Part shown: piece after piece, positions 6,811-9,753 of the stretch
Numbering within the stretch: the first letter of the stretch is position 1
Layout: each line of letters opens with the position of its first letter
NCBI GenBank assembly: GCA_024638525.1
Contig: JAHEKB010000064.1
Span: forward strand, 1 to 9,753
DNA length: 9,753 bases
Reading direction: 5' to 3'
From: Bacteroidota bacterium
GTDB lineage: Bacteria > Bacteroidota > Bacteroidia > NS11-12g > UBA9320
Position numbers and translations under genes: made by a program
The notes under the pieces: model-generated
Seen by the model: only the letters and a program-made list of their open reading frames with translations
The model's database searches: none
What the model was told of the DNA's origin: nothing

Positions 6811-8775
6811 GCTGTTATTGTTTTTTCTTCTATCATTCAGAAATGATTCCCACTTAGATATATCGTAAGCGTTCATATTTAAAGTGTCCAATTGTTTCAT
6901 TATATTCAATTGAATCTGTGCTTCTTCATACTTGCCATTTAGGATTTGCCAATTAGCGAGTGGGAGTCTATATCTAATCGTACTTTTATCCATTTTGATT
7001 GCTTCTTTAACAAGCTCTTCGGCTTTATCTAAGTTTGCTAAAGATTCTGCATAGTATCTACCAAGTTGGACCATCAATGAGCCTTTGTCTTTCGTAGGTA
7101 GTAATGGATTTCTGAGTACTGCTTCTATGAGAGATACTAAGTACTTTTCTGGAAGTTTGCATACTCTCTCAATATTGCATTCAATTAATGACAGCAGTGA
7201 GGATTGAGTGCTAGGGCCCACTCTTCCATTCTCAAGATTATCGACCAATGTGTCAAAATATTCTATCTCAATGGGTTTATTAAGAAGATATAAAATTACA
7301 ATTCTTCCGATAGAAGAGCTAAATCCTGTTTTATCAAGCTCAATTGCAGTTAAGAAATATTTATCTGCTTGTTCAGCATAAGCTAATTTGTCATTTTCGG
7401 ATTTTGCATTTAACGCAGCCTGTGTATAAACAAGTCCGGCCATGACATTAGTACGACTAGAGGTTGGATGATTTTCGACGTCAATCAGGGCTAATGATAG
7501 TGGGCTTTCCCAGTGTTCTGCTCGACCATGTGTTGCAAAGGAAAATGCAATTATCCAAAATGCAGGCAGTATGATTCGTAACATCTTAAATCTTTGAATA
7601 AATTTAAATGCAAAATCAAGTAGCGCTACGACTGCTAAAATTATACCCACTGAAGGTAGATAATTACGATGCTCAAACACAAGTTCTAATGGTATGAAAG
7701 TAGATTCTAATAGGTGGCCGGCAAAGAACCAAGATATACCGAGCGAGAGGAGTGGTAAAGTTTTTCGACATACATATGCCGTTCCAATTAAGCTTGTTAT
7801 AAATAGAATCGAGAGAAAAGTAGAAAGTGGCTGAAATAAAGAAGTTGATAGCTGAAATTCGTCTATTAATAGCCCCATGCTACTAATGTTTGGTGCAACA
7901 ATCATCTGCATGTACCAAACTAATACCCTTGCTTCGGTCAATAATCTTTCGTTCATTGTGAAATCGCGGGGCGCATGCCATGCAGCAAGTGTTCCTGCAT
8001 TAATCGTAAAGTAGGCAATGAGCAAGGCAATTGGTATGGTTACTGAAAGTAATACAAGTGCTTTTATTGTATTTTGTGCACTCTTAGACGTCGCGCAAAA
8101 TTTAAAAATAAATAACTCAATACATAGAATGAAGTAAGGAATTAGGACTGCATTTTCTTTGCAGAGTAAGGCAATCAATCCAAAAAATGGACAAGCAATT
8201 AAAATAAGCATCCAGTTTCCAGAGGAATTTAATTGAGCTTGTCTACCCAAGGAATAGCATAAAATTGAGAGAATAGTGAATAATGCAGCCAAACTTGTCA
8301 TACGCTGCACAACATACAGTACGCTAGTAAGATTAATTGGATGTAAAAGCCAGCAAGCGACAACAACTAGTGAAGTTATCGCTAATAATTTAGGTTCTTG
8401 ATACTTTTGAGCAGAGTTTTTAATAAAAATACGAATCAAATACAGTAATGCCAAGCCATTGAATATATGAATCAATAAATTTACTATTTTCATGGCTCCG
8501 GGATCGAGCCCAAAATAGTAATAATTTATTGCAAATGTCAGCATTGAGACTGGGCGTTTTAGATGACTGGCCTGACCACTCCACATTGCTTGCCAGAGTT
8601 CAGCAGGCTGTAAAGAATCTATGTGGAGTAAATTGTTTTCTACAATATTAGCAGGGTCATCGAAGTAATACCCGCCCTGTAAGCCTGGGGCATATGCCCA
8701 TATGCATGCGAGTATAATAAAAAAAAGAGGGGCTAAATAGTAAAGAGAACTGATGCGCTCAAGCTTGTTAAACAT
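6808..8775 (-). CDS. TMTC-like GT-C membrane glycosyltransferase with C-terminal TPR region
   Basis: The 655-residue integral membrane protein has roughly ten or more hydrophobic segments in residues 13-415 and a soluble C-terminal part (about 440-655) with TPR-like helices, clearest in LGRYYAESLANLDKAEELV and LANWQILNGKYEEAQIQL. After the first helix comes YYFDDPANI; FDD (38-40) is the acidic motif that GT-C enzymes place in the first periplasmic loop. RPVSMLTFAINYYYFGLDP (74-92), LLHPINLTSVLYVVQRMTSL (143-162), KENAV and EHRNYLPSVG (368-377) match conserved stretches of TMTC/PMT-type O-glycosyltransferases. Such enzymes transfer a sugar from a polyprenyl-phosphate sugar to Ser/Thr on the outer face. 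The gene lies directly downstream of pilin and upstream of a likely donor-making GT2 gene, so pilin glycosylation is a reasonable inference. The ATG at 8773-8775 has no clear Shine-Dalgarno. An unrelated TPR membrane role remains possible. Confidence 0.82.
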   Translation of the reverse strand: MFNKLERISSLYYLAPLFFIILACIWAYAPGLQGGYYFDDPANIVENNLLHIDSLQPAELWQAMWSGQASHLKRPVSMLTFAINYYYFGLDPGAMKIVNLLIHIFNGLALLYLIRIFIKNSAQKYQEPKLLAITSLVVVACWLLHPINLTSVLYVVQRMTSLAALFTILSILCYSLGRQAQLNSSGNWMLILIACPFFGLIALLCKENAVLIPYFILCIELFIFKFCATSKSAQNTIKALVLLSVTIPIALLIAYFTINAGTLAAWHAPRDFTMNERLLTEARVLVWYMQMIVAPNISSMGLLIDEFQLSTSLFQPLSTFLSILFITSLIGTAYVCRKTLPLLSLGISWFFAGHLLESTFIPLELVFEHRNYLPSVGIILAVVALLDFAFKFIQRFKMLRIILPAFWIIAFSFATHGRAEHWESPLSLALIDVENHPTSSRTNVMAGLVYTQAALNAKSENDKLAYAEQADKYFLTAIELDKTGFSSSIGRIVILYLLNKPIEIEYFDTLVDNLENGRVGPSTQSSLLSLIECNIERVCKLPEKYLVSLIEAVLRNPLLPTKDKGSLMVQLGRYYAESLANLDKAEELVKEAIKMDKSTIRYRLPLANWQILNGKYEEAQIQLNIMKQLDTLNMNAYDISKWESFLNDRRKNNNS

Positions 8776-8801
8776 GTGCGTTTATATTATCTAGGTATAA
8801 A

Positions 8802-8835
8802 AAAACCACTCTATCTTAAACGATAGAGTGGTTTT
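8802..8835 (-). terminator. Rho-independent terminator after pilin
   Basis: A perfect 14-bp inverted repeat (AAAACCACTCTATC paired with GATAGAGTGGTTTT) encloses a 6-base loop. On the minus strand the stem runs straight into a run of seven T. It lies 26 bases past the pilin stop and should end most pilin transcripts. It also lies only 26 bases before the next start codon, so genes downstream would need read-through or a promoter that I cannot see. Confidence 0.9.
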
Positions 8836-8845
8836 AGTTTTTAAA

Positions 8846-8865
8846 TTAAGTTATTGCTAACTTAA
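8846..8865 (-). other. AT-rich hairpin over the pilin stop codon
   Basis: TTAAGTTA and TAACTTAA form a perfect 8-bp stem around a 4-base loop, covering the TAA stop at 8862-8864. It is weak on its own, but it stacks just before the strong terminator and might protect the 3' end of an abundant pilin mRNA. That role is inferred. Confidence 0.3.
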
Positions 8866-9305
8866 GTTCTGCAGTCCGCAGGAATAAATTTAGTCGCTAA
8901 GGTGCCTGGTATGCAATCAAAGTCTACGTTTTGTCCTGGTGTGCCAGTAGCATTCATGAGAATGGTCTCAGCTGCAGCTGTTCCACCACCAACTGTGCCG
9001 GTGATAACTACAGTAAGTTGACCTACAGTTGTTGAGGTTCTTGCATAAGTCACCGAGCGAACAAACTTAGAGCCAATATCGGTTGAGAAACCAGCTGCTG
9101 CAGCGTTTGCAGGCATAGAGCCTTGGGATACGTAGAATTCTGCGACAGAAGTCTTAGCAGGAGCCATGGCATTGACAGCCTCTGTGATTTTAGCGCGAGT
9201 GGTGTAATCCTGATATGCAGGAATAGCAATCGCAGCAAGAATACCAATGATCGCAACCACAATCATTAATTCGATTAAGGTAAAACCTTTTTGCATTTTT
9301 TTCAT
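8862..9305 (-). CDS. pilA: Major type IV pilin (PilA/PilE-like prepilin)
   Basis: This is a 147-residue prepilin. The leader is short (MKKMQKG) and the prepilin peptidase site is G7/F8, followed by FTLIELMIVVAIIGILAAIA, the hallmark N-terminal helix that anchors the subunit in the membrane and packs the fibre core. Glu12 is residue 5 of the mature protein. A seven-residue leader and a mature form of 140 residues are normal for group-A type IVa pilins. C131 and C145 near the end should form the disulfide of the D-region. The globular part has Ser/Thr-rich stretches (TYARTSTTVGQLTVV, MNATGTPG) that could accept O-glycans. AGGAGA six bases before the ATG at 9303-9305 fixes the start; the internal ATG at codon 4 lies too far from it. 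The gene follows pilR and is probably controlled by PilR with sigma-54. Its base composition is more GC-rich than the genes downstream. Confidence 0.97.
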   Translation of the reverse strand: MKKMQKGFTLIELMIVVAIIGILAAIAIPAYQDYTTRAKITEAVNAMAPAKTSVAEFYVSQGSMPANAAAAGFSTDIGSKFVRSVTYARTSTTVGQLTVVITGTVGGGTAAAETILMNATGTPGQNVDFDCIPGTLATKFIPADCRT

Positions 9306-9311
9306 GGGGAA

Positions 9312-9317
9312 TCTCCT
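9312..9317 (-). promoter_or_regulatory. Pilin ribosome binding site
   Basis: AGGAGA on the minus strand, six bases before the pilin ATG. It is the only strong Shine-Dalgarno among the starts in this window, in keeping with a highly expressed subunit. Confidence 0.85.
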
Positions 9318-9323
9318 ATCCTC

Positions 9324-9347
9324 ATTTAAATTTAAATTTAAATTTAA
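9324..9347 (-). repeat. Four tandem ATTTAA hexamers in the pilin leader
   Basis: Four exact head-to-tail copies of ATTTAA make a 24-base tract that is also its own reverse complement apart from phase. It lies in the predicted untranslated leader, seven bases before the AGGAGA site. It could fold into an AT stem, act as an unstructured translation enhancer or vary in copy number by slippage. Confidence 0.85.
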
Positions 9348-9444
9348 GTTGAACGTTAAATTTCCAGCTGTCCTTGCTAGAAGTCTTTAACGACTCCAAC
9401 TCCGGAAATACTGGTGACTGCTAAAGCAATCTTGTTTAAATATA

Positions 9445-9461
9445 TACAGATATCATGCCAA
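9445..9461 (-). promoter_or_regulatory. Sigma-54-like promoter for pilin
   Basis: TTGGCATGATATCTGTA on the minus strand has the invariant GG of the -24 element in a good TGGCAT context. The -12 element reads CTGT instead of TTGC, so the match is partial. It would start transcription near 9434 and give a leader of about 129 bases. Pilin promoters controlled by PilR are sigma-54 dependent in Pseudomonas and relatives, and no better -24/-12 pair was found in the gap. Confidence 0.45.
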
Positions 9462-9578
9462 TAATGATTAGGCTGTATAACTCTAATGAAAACAGTATGT
9501 TCTATTTCCTGTTTAATTTGAGGGGCTAAAAGATAGGCGGCATTTTATGACGTTTGGCCGGGGTTCAGTGTTCAAGAG

Positions 9579-9593
9579 TGACAAAATTTGTCA
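9579..9593. promoter_or_regulatory. 15-base dyad, candidate PilR enhancer site
   Basis: TGACAAAATTTGTCA is a perfect inverted repeat around a single central base and presents TGTCA on both strands. PilR sites in Pseudomonas contain TGTC. Its centre is about 150 bases upstream of the predicted sigma-54 start, a normal distance for an enhancer-binding protein. The stem is AT-rich and no T-run follows, so it is a poor terminator for pilR. Confidence 0.5.
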
Positions 9594-9608
9594 GCTTTAA
9601 CTTTTTGC

Positions 9609-9753
9609 CTATTCTAACTCAAGCTTTTGTAAGCGATAGCGTAGTTGTCTGAAGGTGATGCCTAACAACTTGGCCGCAGCAGTTTTGTTCCAGCGAGTCT
9701 GCTCAAGAGCTGCAACGATTGCCTTACGTTCTTTTTGAATCAAATAGTCTTCC
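9609..9753 (-). CDS. pilR: PilR-type sigma-54 response regulator, C-terminal fragment
   Basis: Only the last 47 codons are inside the window; the gene continues past the right edge and stops with TAG at 9609-9611. The translation includes KAIVAALEQTRWNKTAAAKL followed by LGITFRQLRYRLQKLELE, a Fis-type helix-turn-helix that ends NtrC-family activators. The receiver and AAA+ domains that would confirm the family lie outside. The LGITFRQLRYRLQKL form and the pilin gene next door point to PilR, the partner of the PilS kinase, which turns on pilin transcription with sigma-54. Another NtrC-like regulator cannot be fully excluded. Confidence 0.85.
   Translation of the reverse strand, partial: EDYLIQKERKAIVAALEQTRWNKTAAAKLLGITFRQLRYRLQKLELE

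Larger units (their letters stand above)
9306..9608. other. Non-coding regulatory gap between pilR and pilin
   Basis: No convincing gene lies in these 303 bases. Reading in the direction of transcription, it holds a 15-base dyad just after the pilR stop, about 115 bases of AT-rich sequence, a sigma-54-like promoter, a leader of roughly 130 bases with the ATTTAA repeat, and the pilin ribosome binding site. The spacing fits enhancer-dependent control of pilin by PilR. Confidence 0.7.

Noticed and set aside
8776..8800. Possible sigma-70 promoter (GATAAT) before the GT-C gene
   Set aside because: No acceptable -35 hexamer occurs at 16-18 bases, and the start would fall only a few bases from the ATG.
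9050..9262. Second minus-strand frame inside the pilin gene
   Set aside because: It overlaps the unmistakable pilin helix in another frame and encodes a low-complexity Leu-rich string.
9579..9593. Dyad after pilR considered as its terminator
   Set aside because: The stem is AT-rich with no following T-tract; a protein-binding site explains it better.

Overview
The window is a low-GC piece of a Gram-negative chromosome. It most resembles a beta- or gammaproteobacterium, judged by a group-A type IV pilin, the tail of a PilR-type response regulator and the pil gene order. No species can be named from the sequence. Every supported gene is on the minus strand, so transcription runs from the right end to the left end.

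Right end (9753 to 8800): the C-terminal Fis-type DNA-binding tail of PilR is followed by a 303-base regulatory gap and then the major pilin gene. The gap holds a 15-base perfect dyad, a sigma-54-like promoter about 140 bases further on, a four-copy ATTTAA repeat in the predicted leader and a good ribosome binding site. The pilin gene ends at a strong 14-bp rho-independent terminator.

Middle and left (8775 to 1): seven tightly packed genes, with gaps of 66 bases or less and two overlaps, probably form one operon. In transcription order they are: a membrane GT-C/TMTC-like glycosyltransferase with a C-terminal TPR region; a DPMS-like GT2 polyprenyl-phosphate glycosyltransferase with two membrane segments; a DUF354 GT-B-like protein; an AsnB-type glutamine amidotransferase; an unrecognised 392-residue protein that looks like an alpha/alpha-toroid carbohydrate enzyme; and two different class I SAM methyltransferases. 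The last one runs off the left edge.

How they may work together (inference): the GT2 enzyme would load a sugar onto undecaprenyl phosphate. The TMTC-like enzyme would use that lipid-linked sugar on the periplasmic side, with the neighbouring Ser/Thr-rich pilin as the obvious candidate acceptor. The DUF354, AsnB-like, toroid and methyltransferase genes look like a kit for building and decorating a surface glycan by sugar transfer, amidation and methylation. The block is visibly more AT-rich than pilin and pilR in sampled lines, and it uses GTG and TTG starts. This fits an exchangeable glycosylation island attached to the conserved pilR-pilA locus. No RNA genes, insertion sequences or CRISPR arrays were seen.
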